A program made the position numbers and the translations under genes. This document shows, piece by piece, positions 17,015 through 26,500 of a DNA stretch of 64,000 nt; position 1 is the first letter of the stretch, and every line of letters begins with the position of its first letter. The DNA lies in contig NZ_BOOA01000033.1 in assembly GCF_016862995.1 (NCBI RefSeq), forward strand, positions 1 through 64,000, written 5' to 3'. Origin of the DNA: Acrocarpospora phusangensis. Lineage in GTDB: Bacteria; Actinomycetota; Actinomycetes; Streptosporangiales; Streptosporangiaceae. Under the pieces are notes generated by a model. It was not told where the DNA came from. It made no database searches and worked only from the letters and a program-made list of their open reading frames with translations.

Positions 17015-19189
17015 GAAGCCGTAAAAGATCAACTTGTCGGCGTGTCGTGGCCGTCCGGTACTGCGGTCAGTAGGTCTGCGGCAGTGCGGTAGCGAGTTGG
17101 TGCCGGGACGGGGATGTGGCCTGCTTGCTGAAGAAGAGGACGGGTTTCGCGGATGACGTTGCCGATGGAGGATCTGCTGACATCGCCCAGGGCGTCGGCC
17201 AGGACATCCATGGTGCAGAGTTTTCGCTGGTAAAGGATCGTGAGCAGAACTCGTTCGCCGTTGTCGATCTTCTGGGGGAAGACGCCGGATCGGGTTCCGG
17301 ACTGGCGGGGACCGCCCCGCCGCTGGTAGCCGAGGCGCTCGCCCTGAGCCACCTGCGACGCGGCCAGGCGTTGGACGAGGAGGCCGAGCTCGTCGCGGTC
17401 GATCCCGGTCAGAACCGGATGGGACAACCGATCGATGATGGCGGCTCGTGCGGGACGCTGGCCGGTGTCCAGGAAGCCCAGGAGAGCGGCGGGCTTGGCG
17501 AAGCGGACCTGAGCGGTTCCGGCGTGATGGCCGTGGTCTTCCAAGGCCCTGCGAGTCTGCTTCACCAGAGATGCGATACAGACGTCGGTGACCTCCAGCA
17601 GGTCGGCGAGCACCTTCATGGAGCAGACCTGCCGCTGATAGAGGAGGGTCAGCAATAGGCGGGCGGCATCGTCGAACAGCGGTCTGGCGCGGAGCTCGCC
17701 GGTGGCCCGCCGAGCCCGGCCGCCCCGTTGCCGGCTGTGTCGTTCCTGGGTGCGGGCGGCTTGTGCCGGAGCGAGTGCGGCGGCTAGGTGCTCCAACTGG
17801 GCCAGGCTCATCCCGGTCAGTAGCGGGTCGGTCAGCCGGAGGAGCATGGCCTGGCGCCGCTGCGCAGGCCGCTGGGCCTCGGCGGCGGGCGAGACCGCAC
17901 GGGACTCGCCGGCGGGTGTGGGATACAGCGTGTAGTTCCAGCTGCCGTGGACGGCGTGTCGCTCTAGTGGCAGGGCGGAGAAACGTTCCCTGCTGATCGC
18001 CACGCCGGTGGGATAGTCGCCGGTGTCCAGGACGGCCTCCACCCGGAGCCCGCCGCTGGTGCGGGTGGCGGCGATGGTGTTGACCACCACCTCGTGGCTG
18101 GTCAACGGTCTGCCGCGCCAGTTGTGGGTGATGTGGGAGAACAGCCGGTGCTCGATCTTGTTCCATTTGGAGGTGCCCGGAGGAAAGTGGCAGACCGTGA
18201 TCGCCAGCCCGGTCTCGGTGGCCAGGGCGGCCAGTTCGCTCTTCCAGACCCGATAGCGGTAGCCGTTGGAGCCACCCGCGTCCGCGGTGATCAGCAGACG
18301 CGAGGCGGCCGGGTAGTCGTGGCTGCCGCGGGCCTTCCACCAGCGGCGGATGGACTCCACCGCGAACACCGAGGTGTCATGGTCGACCCCGACGTTCACC
18401 CAGCCGGTGTTGGCGGTGATGTCGTAGATCCCGTAGGGGATGGCCTGTTCGACATCCGGGCCGGTGAAGAAGAAGTGGTGGTCTTCGACCTCGATCGGCT
18501 CACCCTTGGGCCGCCACTCGCGTCCGGCCATCGGCAGCCGGCCCAGCTGTTCCCGCTTCTTGGTGTCCACGCTGATCACCGGCTCACCGTCGGCCTGATG
18601 GGCTTTGACCTGTTGGTTGATGTAGCGGAACTGGGCATCGCGGTCGGGGTGCTGGGCCCCTTCCAGGGTCTTGACGTTGGCCTGCAGGCTGAACCCGGCC
18701 GACTTCAGCAATCGTCCCACCGTCGGTGCCGAGACCGCATGTCCCTGCCGGGTCAGCTCGCCGGCCAGATGCCGCAGCGACTTGGTCGTCCACCGCAGCG
18801 GAGACTGAGGGTCACCGCGCTCATCGGGCTCAACCAGCCCCAGCAGCGCCGCCAGCACGGCCGGATCGTCGTCTTCCACACGCTTGCGACCGCCGCCGGG
18901 CCGCCGGATCCGGCCCACCGCAAGCGGCTCACGGCCTTCTTCCAGTTCCAAGACGCCGTTGCGGACAGTCGTCTCGCTGACCCCAGCGGTCTGGGCGACA
19001 GTCCGTACCCCGCCATGTCCCAGCAGCCGAGCTTCGGCCGCCAGGACCAGTCGCTGCTGCCGCTCATCCAGATGCGGGAGTAACGCCTCGAATTTCCGCT
19101 CAAGTTGGTCGCGGACCTCGCTGGAGATCGCCATACCACCTCAACGAGCCCAAGATCATAAAGCGACGCCTTATTTCTTAACGGCTTCG
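17015..19189 (-). mobile_element. ISAzo13-type element nested in IS256
   Basis: About 2175 bp with short inverted ends: GAAGCCGTAAAAG at 17015 and, reverse-complemented from the right end, CGAAGCCGTTAAG. The host IS256 frame reads CAC-TTC-ATG across the site. ACT appears on both sides (17012-17014 and 19190-19192), consistent with a 3-bp duplication. The element is oriented opposite to its host. Confidence 0.8.
17029..19134 (-). CDS. ISAzo13-family transposase with a duplicated C-terminal domain
   Basis: 701 residues. The first 420 or so are a typical ISAzo13 transposase: a helix-turn-helix near the start (GGVRTVAQTAGVSETTVRNG), then VISVDTKKREQLG, LLITADAGGSNGYRYRVW and HFPPGTSKWNKIEHRLFSHI, which carry the DDE acidic residues. 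The remaining 280 residues are an extension made of two related blocks. Each has a P-x-LTG segment, then LL(T)xLYQRxxC(S/T)M(K/D)VLAD, then xxI, then an arginine-rich helix, resembling transposase helix-turn-helix domains. The frame is intact, so the inner element may be active. The start at 19134 is not backed by a strong ribosome site. Confidence 0.88.
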   Translation of the reverse strand: MAISSEVRDQLERKFEALLPHLDERQQRLVLAAEARLLGHGGVRTVAQTAGVSETTVRNGVLELEEGREPLAVGRIRRPGGGRKRVEDDDPAVLAALLGLVEPDERGDPQSPLRWTTKSLRHLAGELTRQGHAVSAPTVGRLLKSAGFSLQANVKTLEGAQHPDRDAQFRYINQQVKAHQADGEPVISVDTKKREQLGRLPMAGREWRPKGEPIEVEDHHFFFTGPDVEQAIPYGIYDITANTGWVNVGVDHDTSVFAVESIRRWWKARGSHDYPAASRLLITADAGGSNGYRYRVWKSELAALATETGLAITVCHFPPGTSKWNKIEHRLFSHITHNWRGRPLTSHEVVVNTIAATRTSGGLRVEAVLDTGDYPTGVAISRERFSALPLERHAVHGSWNYTLYPTPAGESRAVSPAAEAQRPAQRRQAMLLRLTDPLLTGMSLAQLEHLAAALAPAQAARTQERHSRQRGGRARRATGELRARPLFDDAARLLLTLLYQRQVCSMKVLADLLEVTDVCIASLVKQTRRALEDHGHHAGTAQVRFAKPAALLGFLDTGQRPARAAIIDRLSHPVLTGIDRDELGLLVQRLAASQVAQGERLGYQRRGGPRQSGTRSGVFPQKIDNGERVLLTILYQRKLCTMDVLADALGDVSRSSIGNVIRETRPLLQQAGHIPVPAPTRYRTAADLLTAVPDGHDTPTS

Positions 19190-19647
19190 ACTTCATGAGA
19201 AACGTCCTCTCGCGCGTGACGAAGGGGTCGGCGGAGATGGTCGCCGCGGCCATCCGGACCGTCTTCGCCCAGCCCACCGCCCAAACCGTCCGCGACCAGC
19301 TGACCACCATCGCCGCCATGCTCGGCCGCCAATTCCCTCCGGTCGAGCGGATGCTCATCGAGGCCGCCGACGACATCACCGCCTTCGCCGACTTCCCGCA
19401 CCAGCACTGGAAGAAGATCTGGTCCACCAACCCGCTGGAAAGACTCAACCGGGAGATCAAACGCCGCTCCGACGTGGTCGGCGTCTTCCCCAACCCTGCC
19501 GCGCTGGCCCGCCTGGCCGGCGCCGTCCTGGCCGAACACCACGACGAATGGCAGGTCAGCGACCGCCGCTACCTCTCCGAAGGCTCCATGGCCCAACTCG
19601 CCGACCTCGCATGATCGGCTGGAGTTACACCACTCAGTGGGACATGA

Positions 19648-19659
19648 CCCTACCGGAGG
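19648..19659 (+). repeat. 12-bp target-site direct repeat, right of IS256
   Basis: Second copy of CCCTACCGGAGG, directly abutting the right inverted repeat; identical to 16115-16126. Confidence 0.7.
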
Positions 19660-19717
19660 CACCTCTTGCCCAAGCGAAATGCCAACCTGACTTGTACCTT
19701 CTGGCCCCAGAAACGCG

Positions 19718-19743
19718 ATGGCCCCGGCATGAGCCGGGGCCAT
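19718..19743. terminator. Perfect 11-bp hairpin, possible terminator
   Basis: ATGGCCCCGGC-ATGA-GCCGGGGCCAT forms a perfect stem with a 4-base loop. There is no long T run, as is common in actinomycete terminators. It lies between IS256 and the methyltransferase gene. The surrounding 19660-19942 contains only a minus-strand fragment (KEPVGAVLLPLKAKVSAPDV) of uncertain origin. Confidence 0.5.
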
Positions 19744-19942
19744 TCGAACGTCCTTGAACATGCGGCGAGGGCGCGGCTGATCGATCTATCCGCGCGAGAC
19801 TGCTGTTTCGCGTAGACCCTGAGCACAAGACATCACCGCTGCGCCCCAGCCGCTTAGCGACATCGGGTGCCGACACCTTCGCTTTCAGCGGCAGCAAGAC
19901 AGCCCCGACTGGCTCTTTCACATGTCTACGGCATACGTCGGG

Positions 19943-20758
19943 TCAGGGCTTGCGGGCCAGCCCGCCCCAGCACGCCACCTCCGGCGGCTCGCCCCACGGG
20001 TTCGACTCGATACGCCACGACGACACGGGCACGACCCCCGGCTCAAGCAGCTCCACGCCCTCGAAGAACCCCTTGATGAGCTCAGGACTGCGCGGCGTGT
20101 ACGGAACCGCCCCGCCGCGGTTGTACCCCCCCAGCGCCCGCACGTATGCCGGATCCGTATCCGTACCGTCGTACAGTGCCAGATAGCTTCCCGAGGGCAG
20201 CGCGGCCAGCAGGCGGTCGACGATCGAGCGCGCCTCGTCGTAGTCGGCGACCAGCCCCATGATGCCCATCAGCATGAGCGCCGTCGGCTGCTCGAAGTCC
20301 AGCGTCTTCGCGGCCTCGTCGAGGATGTGCTCCGGGTCGCGTACGTCCGCCTGAAGGTAGTCCGTCTCCCCCTCGGGCGAACTGGTCAGCAGCGCCGCGG
20401 CGTGGACCAGCACCAGCGGATCGTTGTCCACGTACACGATCCGGGATTCCGGCGCGAGGCGCTGGGCGACCTCGTGGGTGTTGTCGACTGTCGGCAATCC
20501 CGTGCCGATGTCGAGGAACTGCCGGATGCCGGCCTCGGCGGCGAGATGGCGGACCACGCGGGTCAGCATGTACCGCGACTGGCGGGCGATGTCGACCATG
20601 CCCGGGAACACCTCGAGGACCTTGTCCCCCGCCATGCGGTCGACGGGATAGTTGTCCTTCCCGCCCAGGAGGTAATTCCACACCCGTGCAGAATGCGGAA
20701 CGCTGGTGTTGATCGTCACCGGCTCCCGCTCCGCCTCGCTCTTGTCATCGTCAACCAC
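19943..20758 (-). CDS. SAM-dependent methyltransferase (PF04672 type)
   Basis: 271 residues of the actinobacterial 'S-adenosyl methyltransferase' family. Hallmarks are the N-terminal SVPHSARVWNYLLGGKDNYP, the SAM-binding QFLDIGTGLPTVDNTHEVAQ and a C-terminal GGYNRGGAVPYTPRS. The family is abundant in actinomycetes, often next to helix-turn-helix genes; substrates are unknown. I prefer GTG at 20758 because GGGAGG stands about eight bases upstream; GTG at 20773 is also open. No partner gene is adjacent. Confidence 0.9.
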   Translation of the reverse strand: MVDDDKSEAEREPVTINTSVPHSARVWNYLLGGKDNYPVDRMAGDKVLEVFPGMVDIARQSRYMLTRVVRHLAAEAGIRQFLDIGTGLPTVDNTHEVAQRLAPESRIVYVDNDPLVLVHAAALLTSSPEGETDYLQADVRDPEHILDEAAKTLDFEQPTALMLMGIMGLVADYDEARSIVDRLLAALPSGSYLALYDGTDTDPAYVRALGGYNRGGAVPYTPRSPELIKGFFEGVELLEPGVVPVSSWRIESNPWGEPPEVACWGGLARKP

Positions 20759-20986
20759 AGGCCGACCTCCCACCTCGCGTCATCGGCGCAGGCAGGCCGC
20801 CCCTGTCCATGCGAGCCGCAGAACCGCGTAGATCGTATCCCAGAACCCCGGCAAAACCGGGCCTTTTGCCCATCCTGCCCGTCCCTTGCCATAAGACGAA
20901 CAAGACACTGGTACGGCCACAGCCTGTGGACACCTCGGCCTCGTGTGGATCAGCTCTGCCGAGTAACCCGGGGGAGATCCGTCCTT

Positions 20987-21676
20987 TTAGAGGACCTTGA
21001 GCAGCCGTCCGGCCAGTTCGGCCGCCGATGCAGGGTTCTGGCCGGTCAACAGATTGCGGTCGACCACCGTGTACGGCTTCCATATGGCGCCCTTGGTGAA
21101 GTCGACGCCTAGTTCGATGAGTTCGTCCTCCAGCAGCCAGCGGGCTTTGGGGGCGAGCCCGACCGCGTTCTCTTCCTCGTTGGTGAACGCGGTGACGCGG
21201 TAGCCGGCGAAAGGCGATACGCCGTGAATCCTGGTCGCCAGCATCGCGGCCGGGGCGTGGCAAACGATGGCGAGGGGCTTGCCGGAGGCCAGTGCCGCGG
21301 TCAGCAACCGGCCGGCGTCCGCGTCGACGCACAGATCTTCCATGGGCCCGTGGCCGCCCGGGAGGTAGACAGCGTCGTAGTCATCCACGCGCGCGTCCGC
21401 CAACCTGATCGGTCGCCGCATCACCTCCGCGGAGCGGATGATCTCTTCCAGATCGATCGCTGCCTGTGCGCTTCCGGCCATCTCGGGGCGAAGGCTCATC
21501 ATGTCCACGTACGGCACCACTCCGTTGGGGGTGGCGACCACGATCTGGTGGCCGGCCTCGGTGAGCGCCTTGTAGGGGGCCGCGAACTCCTCGGCCCAGT
21601 ATCCCGTCGCGTGCCTGGTGCCGTCCTTGAGTGTCCAGTACGCGGTCCCGGTCATCACGAATAGGAGTTTCGCCAT
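20987..21676 (-). CDS. DJ-1/PfpI family protein (Hsp31-like)
   Basis: 229 residues with a class I glutamine amidotransferase-like fold. The nucleophile elbow is AIVCHAPAA (Cys near 138) and an acidic partner is expected in YLPGGHGPMEDL. YWAEEFAAPYKALTEAGHQI matches the Hsp31-like subgroup linked to glyoxalase III, chaperone or deglycase activities. The start at 21676 has GGGGGAGG upstream. It is monocistronic, divergent from the aldo/keto reductase. The precise substrate cannot be told from sequence. Confidence 0.87.
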   Translation of the reverse strand: MAKLLFVMTGTAYWTLKDGTRHATGYWAEEFAAPYKALTEAGHQIVVATPNGVVPYVDMMSLRPEMAGSAQAAIDLEEIIRSAEVMRRPIRLADARVDDYDAVYLPGGHGPMEDLCVDADAGRLLTAALASGKPLAIVCHAPAAMLATRIHGVSPFAGYRVTAFTNEEENAVGLAPKARWLLEDELIELGVDFTKGAIWKPYTVVDRNLLTGQNPASAAELAGRLLKVL

Positions 21677-21902
21677 CGGACAACCGCCTCCCCCGTTCGC
21701 ATCCGATGCGCTTGACGCAGGGCTTACACGTCCTACAAATCACCCTATGTCCGACTGTTAGCAAGGTCGCATGAGGGGTGCGTGCCGGCCGGCCAAGGCT
21801 GCGAGTTGCTAGCAATTCCTTTTGATGCGTTGGACGTGCTTGCCTTGGAGTGCGCTCGAAGCTTTAGCGTACGGGCCGGGCACGACTTCACCGGAGGAAT
21901 TC

Positions 21903-22883
21903 ATGGTCACGCGTACGCTCGGTCGTAGTGGGATTGTCGTCAGCGCGCTTGGTTTCGGGTGTTGGCCCATCGGCGGGGCGATCGTTGAGAACGGGCGGTC
22001 GGTCGGTTGGGGCGCGGTGGATGACGGCGAGTCGATACGGGCTATTCACCAGGCCATGGATCTCGGGGTCACGTTCTTCGACACCGCCGATGTGTACGGC
22101 CGGTCGGAGGACGTACTCGGTCGTGCGTTGGCCGGCCGGTGGGATCAGGTAGTGATCGCCAGTAAGTTCGGCCGTACCTACGACCGGGCGACGCACACCA
22201 TTACCGGCGAGGATTCGAGTCCGGCCCATTTGCGGCGGGCGCTTGAGGGCAGCCTTCGCCGGTTGGGCACCGATGTGATCGACCTGTATCAGCTTCACCT
22301 CTGGGACTGCCCGGAACCGGAGGCCCTGGCGCTGCGGGTGGAACTGGAGGCGCTGGTCGAGGAGGGGAAGATTCGGGCGTACGGGTGGAGTACTGACCGG
22401 CTGTCGAATGTCGAGTTGTTCGCGGCCGGTCCGCATTGCGCGACCGCTCAGATTCATCTGAATGTGCTGGAGGGTGACCGGAACATGGTCACCGAATGCG
22501 CTCGGCTGGGCTTGGCCGCCATTGTCCGAGGGCCGCTGGCGATGGGGTTGCTCGGCGGTAAGTACTCCAGCGGCTCGGCGTTGCCCACGGACGACGTACG
22601 CGGGTCGGGTCAGTCCTGGATCTCGCTGTTCCGGGACGGGCGCCCGACCGCGGACGGGTTGCGCCGGCTTGCCGCGATCGGTGAGGTGTTGACCAGCGAC
22701 GGCCGTACCTTGGCGCAGGGTGCGTTGGGGTGGTTGTGGGCGGTGGGTGAGAACACCGTGCCGATTCCGGGGTTCAAGGGCATGCGGCAGGCTGGGGAGA
22801 ACGCGGGAGCGCTGGCGTACGGCCCGCTGTCGCCGGATCAGATGGCGCAGGTCGACGCTCTGCTCAAGGACGGGGAGACATGA
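21903..22883 (+). CDS. Aldo/keto reductase
   Basis: NADPH-dependent aldo/keto reductase of 326 residues. It begins MVTRTLGRSGIVVSALGFGC and has the catalytic Asp/Tyr region FFDTADVYGRSEDVLGRAL and IASKFGRTYD with the catalytic lysine. The cofactor-binding end is VPIPGFKGMRQAGENAGAL. GGAGG five bases upstream fixes the ATG at 21903 rather than an earlier in-frame ATG. Its stop overlaps the MerR start (ATGA), so the regulator is co-transcribed and probably controls this operon. Confidence 0.92.
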   Translation: MVTRTLGRSGIVVSALGFGCWPIGGAIVENGRSVGWGAVDDGESIRAIHQAMDLGVTFFDTADVYGRSEDVLGRALAGRWDQVVIASKFGRTYDRATHTITGEDSSPAHLRRALEGSLRRLGTDVIDLYQLHLWDCPEPEALALRVELEALVEEGKIRAYGWSTDRLSNVELFAAGPHCATAQIHLNVLEGDRNMVTECARLGLAAIVRGPLAMGLLGGKYSSGSALPTDDVRGSGQSWISLFRDGRPTADGLRRLAAIGEVLTSDGRTLAQGALGWLWAVGENTVPIPGFKGMRQAGENAGALAYGPLSPDQMAQVDALLKDGET

Positions 22884-23314
22884 CGGTGGCCGGGTGGACG
22901 ATCCGGGAGGCGGCCGGGAAGGTCGGCCTGAGTCAGGACACCTTGCGGTACTACGAGCGCATCAAGCTGGTTCCGCCGGTCGGGCGGGACAGCAGTGGTT
23001 ATCGCCGGTACACCGAGGAGGACCTGGAATGGCTGGTTTTCGTGGCTCGGCTGCGGGCCACGGGGATGCCGATCGCCGACATCGCGACGTTCGTCAAGCT
23101 GGCGTTGCGGGGGAACGAGACGGTGCCGCAGCGGTTGGAGTTGCTGGAGGCGCATCGGCAGGCGGTGGAGGCGCAGTGGCGTGAGGTGCGTAACCACTTG
23201 CACCTGATCCAGACGAAGATCGGCAATTACCGACGGATGATGGCCGCGACCGAAGGGCTTGATACCGGGGCAGTCCGCGAAGGCCAGGCCAGCACCTCGG
23301 CGCCCGTGTCCTGA
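22880..23314 (+). CDS. MerR family transcriptional regulator
   Basis: 144 residues. The N-terminal winged helix GWTIREAAGKVGLSQDTLRYYERI is a standard MerR DNA-binding domain, followed by a dimerisation coiled coil (RLELLEAHRQAVEAQWREVR). There is no cysteine cluster for metals, so an organic or redox ligand is more likely. The start overlaps the reductase stop by 4 bp. Such reductase-MerR pairs are often autoregulated; no clear 19-20 bp spacer MerR promoter was identified. Confidence 0.92.
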   Translation: MTVAGWTIREAAGKVGLSQDTLRYYERIKLVPPVGRDSSGYRRYTEEDLEWLVFVARLRATGMPIADIATFVKLALRGNETVPQRLELLEAHRQAVEAQWREVRNHLHLIQTKIGNYRRMMAATEGLDTGAVREGQASTSAPVS

Positions 23315-23318
23315 AATA

Positions 23319-23433
23319 TCCGAAACGCGTCCAGAGAAATGTCCCGAAACGCGTCCCGAAAGCTTCCCGAAGGCGTCCTTAAAACCTTCCCCGAAGGCGT
23401 CCTGAAAGCTCACCGAGGCATCCAAACATCCAC
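23319..23433 (+). repeat. 23-bp imperfect tandem repeat, about 5 units
   Basis: Directly after the MerR stop, units starting TCCGAAACGCGTCC, TCCCGAAACGCGTCC, TCCCGAAGGCGTCC, TCCCCGAAGGCGTCC and CACCGAGGCATCC follow at exactly 23-bp spacing. Unit edges differ by several bases. The rest of the spacer to 23586 is C-rich and holds no gene. Confidence 0.75.
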
Positions 23434-23586
23434 CAGGCCCGCCCCGCCGCCGCCGCGCATCGACGAAGCAACGGCCCTTCCCGCCCCGATCGGGTCCGAA
23501 ATATCGCCGCATACGCAGCCACCCCCGAACCGCCACTCCTAGCCCACATCCGGTGTTATCCCGATATTTCCGGGCAGTGGATCCCA

Positions 23587-26500
23587 GTGGCCGAACCCAC
23601 CGACAGCCGTCGCGGGGAGCTGATCGAGTCCGCCCAAGCCCGCTGGATCGCCGCCCTCACCGACCTGGGCGGCCGCAACACGCTGCTCTACTACAAAGAC
23701 CGCAGAGCAGGCACACTCGACCTGTCCCACGCCGACCCCACCGCCTTGGACCGCTTCCTCCGCACCGGATCAATCCGCTTAACGCGCCTCTTCACCGACG
23801 CCGACCAAAGATCCGACGCGATCCGCCGCATCCAAGCCATCCACCGCAAAGCCCGCGAGCTGCTCGAAGAACGCGGCATCCGCGCCGGCTACCTCGCCAC
23901 CGGCATGGCCCGCTGGGACGAACTGTTCCTCGAACCCGCCGCCCCCGTACTGCTCCGCGGCCTCACCATCACCCCCACCCGCGCCCGCCACGACGACTTC
24001 GAACTCGTCCTGGACGACGAAGAGGAACTCAACCCCGTCCTCGTCCACAAACTCGCCACCGTGTACGGCGCCGCCATCACCACCCCCGCCGACCTCACCC
24101 GCGCCGCGGAACTCGCCGAGGTCCCCGGCTTCGAGATCCTCCCCAGACAGGTCATCGGCACCTTCACGTACGCGAAGCTCCCCATGGTCAGGGACATGCA
24201 GGCCGCCGGCGAACTGCTCGCCGACAGCGACATCGTGGCCGCGATCGCCGGCGACCCGGAGGCGCAGGAACTCCTGCTGACCAGCGACATCAGCGAGCCC
24301 CCCGACGACACGCCCGAGTCGGACTACTCGGTCCTGGACGCGGACTCCTCCCAGCGCAGCGCCATCGACGCCGTACTCGCCGGACGCAGTCTGGTCATCC
24401 ACGGCCCGCCCGGCACGGGCAAGAGCCAGACGATCGCCAACCTCATCGCCGGTCTGGTGGCCCGAGGCCGGAAGATCCTGTTCGTGGCCGAGAAGCGCGC
24501 CGCCATCGACGCCGTCCTGTCCCGCCTGAAGGGCGCCGGGCTCGGCGACATGGTGATCGACATCCACGAGGGCACGAGGGACAGGCAGCGCATCGCCAAG
24601 GACCTGGGCACCACCCTCGATCTGGCCGCCCAGGTCGCCGGAACCGCCGACGAGGCCCCGCACCGCCGCCTGGCAGAACGCCAGAAACGCCTCAACCAGC
24701 ACGTCACCGCGCTGCACGAGGTACACGAACCGTGGGGCGTGACGCCCTTCGAGGTGCAGTCCGCGCTGCTCGGCATCCCCGCCGAGGCCCGCACCCCCGT
24801 ACGGCTGGCGCTCTCCGACCGCATGGACCGCGAATCCGCCGACCGCATCTGCGACGACCTGCGCGAGTTCGCCCACCTCGGCGGATTCACCCTCCGCCCG
24901 GCCTCCACCCCCTGGTACGGCGCCGCCCTGCGTACCCCCAACGACGCCCGCCTGGCCATGGACCTGGTCTCCGAGCTGACCACGGTCACCCGGCCGATGC
25001 TGGCCGACCGCCTCCACCGCGCCTGCGACGAACTCGGCCTGACCCCGCCCACCTCCTACTCCTCCCAACTGGCCCTACTTGAGTTGCTGGCCGGGATCGC
25101 CCGCACCTTTGAGCTGTTCGACCCGAACGTGTATGGCGCGAACCCCGCCGAACTGGCCGCGGCGACCGGCGAGGGAGCCAGTCTGCGGGACCGGTTCCGG
25201 CTGAGCCGTCAAGCGAAGGCGCTGTGGATCGGCCCGCCGAAGGTTTCCCGCGAGGAGTTGCACACGGCGCTCAGCTCCGCCGCCGCTCAGCTGGCCGCGT
25301 GGGAGTATCTCCGTACCGGACCGGGATCGCCCAGGCTTCCGGCCGGTTTCGCGGAATTGCTGGCTTTCGGCGAGCAGAGCGAGCGGGCGCTGGCCTCGCT
25401 CCGCAGGTATGTCCGGATTCCTTCCGACGATGAGCCGGTCCTGGCCAGGCTCGCCGCCGACCGGGACACCCCGTGGAAGCTGCCGCGCCTCTACGAGCTC
25501 GGCGTGGGTTTCGACGCGCTCGGCCTCGGCCCGCTCCTCGACGGCCTGGCCCGCAGGGAAGCCGGTCCCGGCCTCGCCGCCCAGGTCTTCGACCACGCCT
25601 GGTACGCCACGGTCCTGGACCACATCCGCGTCCGCGACCCCCGCTACGCGGCCTACGACGGCGCCGCTCTCGACGAGATCGCCAGCGAGTTCCAGATCGA
25701 CGACGTACGCCACCTGGCCGCCAACCGCACGCGAGTCCGCCGCGCCTGGGCCGGACGCGTACGGGAAGCCGAGGACCGGCACCCGCTGCAAGCCCGGGTG
25801 ATCCGCAAGCAGGCCGCGGTCCGCCGTGGCCATCTGCCGCTGCGCCGCCTTCTCGACCAGGCCGGGGATGTCCTGTTCGCGCTGAAACCCTGCTGGGCGA
25901 TGTCACCCCTGATGGTCAGCCAGGTGCTGCCGCTCGCCCGCGTCTTCGACGTGGTCATCTTCGACGAGGCCAGCCAGGTCGTGCCCGCCGACGCCATCCC
26001 GTCGATCATGCGCGGGCACCAGATCGTCGTGGCCGGGGACGACCGGCAGCTGCCGCCGACCAACTTCTTCCGCCAGGTCGGCGACGAGGAGGCCGAGGAG
26101 GACATGGACGACCTGGTGTCGTTCGGCGCCGGTTTCGAATCGGTCCTCGACGCCCTCCGCCCGCTGCTGCCGACCTGCCCGCTGACCTGGCATTACCGCA
26201 GCCGCGACGAACGGCTGGTGGCGTTCTCCAACACCCGCATCTACGGCGGCGCGCTGACCACGTTCCCCGGCGTCTCGCGCGACGACTGCCTGACGCATGT
26301 CGTGGTCGCGCAGGCTCCGGGCAAGGGCCAGGAGACGTCGGTGACCGCCGAGGTCGACAAGGTCGTGGAGCTGATCCTGGAGCACGCGGCGACCCGGCCC
26401 GACGAGTCCCTCGGCGTGATCGCCCTCGGCCTCCGGCACGCCGAACGCATCGACGCGGAACTCCGCTCCCGCCTCACCCACCGCCCCGACGTGGAGGGCT

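Larger units (their letters stand above)
16246..19614 (+). pseudogene. IS256-family transposase, nonsense-mutated and split
   Basis: The reading frame starts at ATG 16246 (MALDQSALLDLLESLKAADA) and meets an in-frame TAA at 16342. It continues open to 17014, where another element is inserted, and resumes at about 19190-19614. The halves join as ...WQRCRVH | FMRNVLSRV..., the conserved IS256 sequence around the catalytic region, so the insertion interrupts a recognisable frame. Other hallmarks are FPYVFLDATYCKARV and KKIWSTNPLERLNREIKRR. With both a stop codon and an insertion it cannot make transposase. Confidence 0.9.
16127..19647 (+). mobile_element. IS256-family element interrupted by an ISAzo13-type element
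   Basis: The outer element has terminal inverted repeats. A perfect 17-bp core GTGGTGTAACTCCAGCC is at 16141-16157, with its complement at 19617-19633. A weaker match (T.A.GTCCC) extends to 16127 and 19647. Identical 12-bp repeats flank it. Subtracting the nested insertion (17015-19189) leaves about 1.35 kb, the normal IS256 length. The flanking repeats suggest no rearrangement since insertion. Confidence 0.85.

Noticed and set aside
23319-23433. Possible CRISPR array
   Set aside because: The 23-bp units are contiguous and imperfect with no unique spacers, and no cas genes are nearby; it is a plain tandem repeat.
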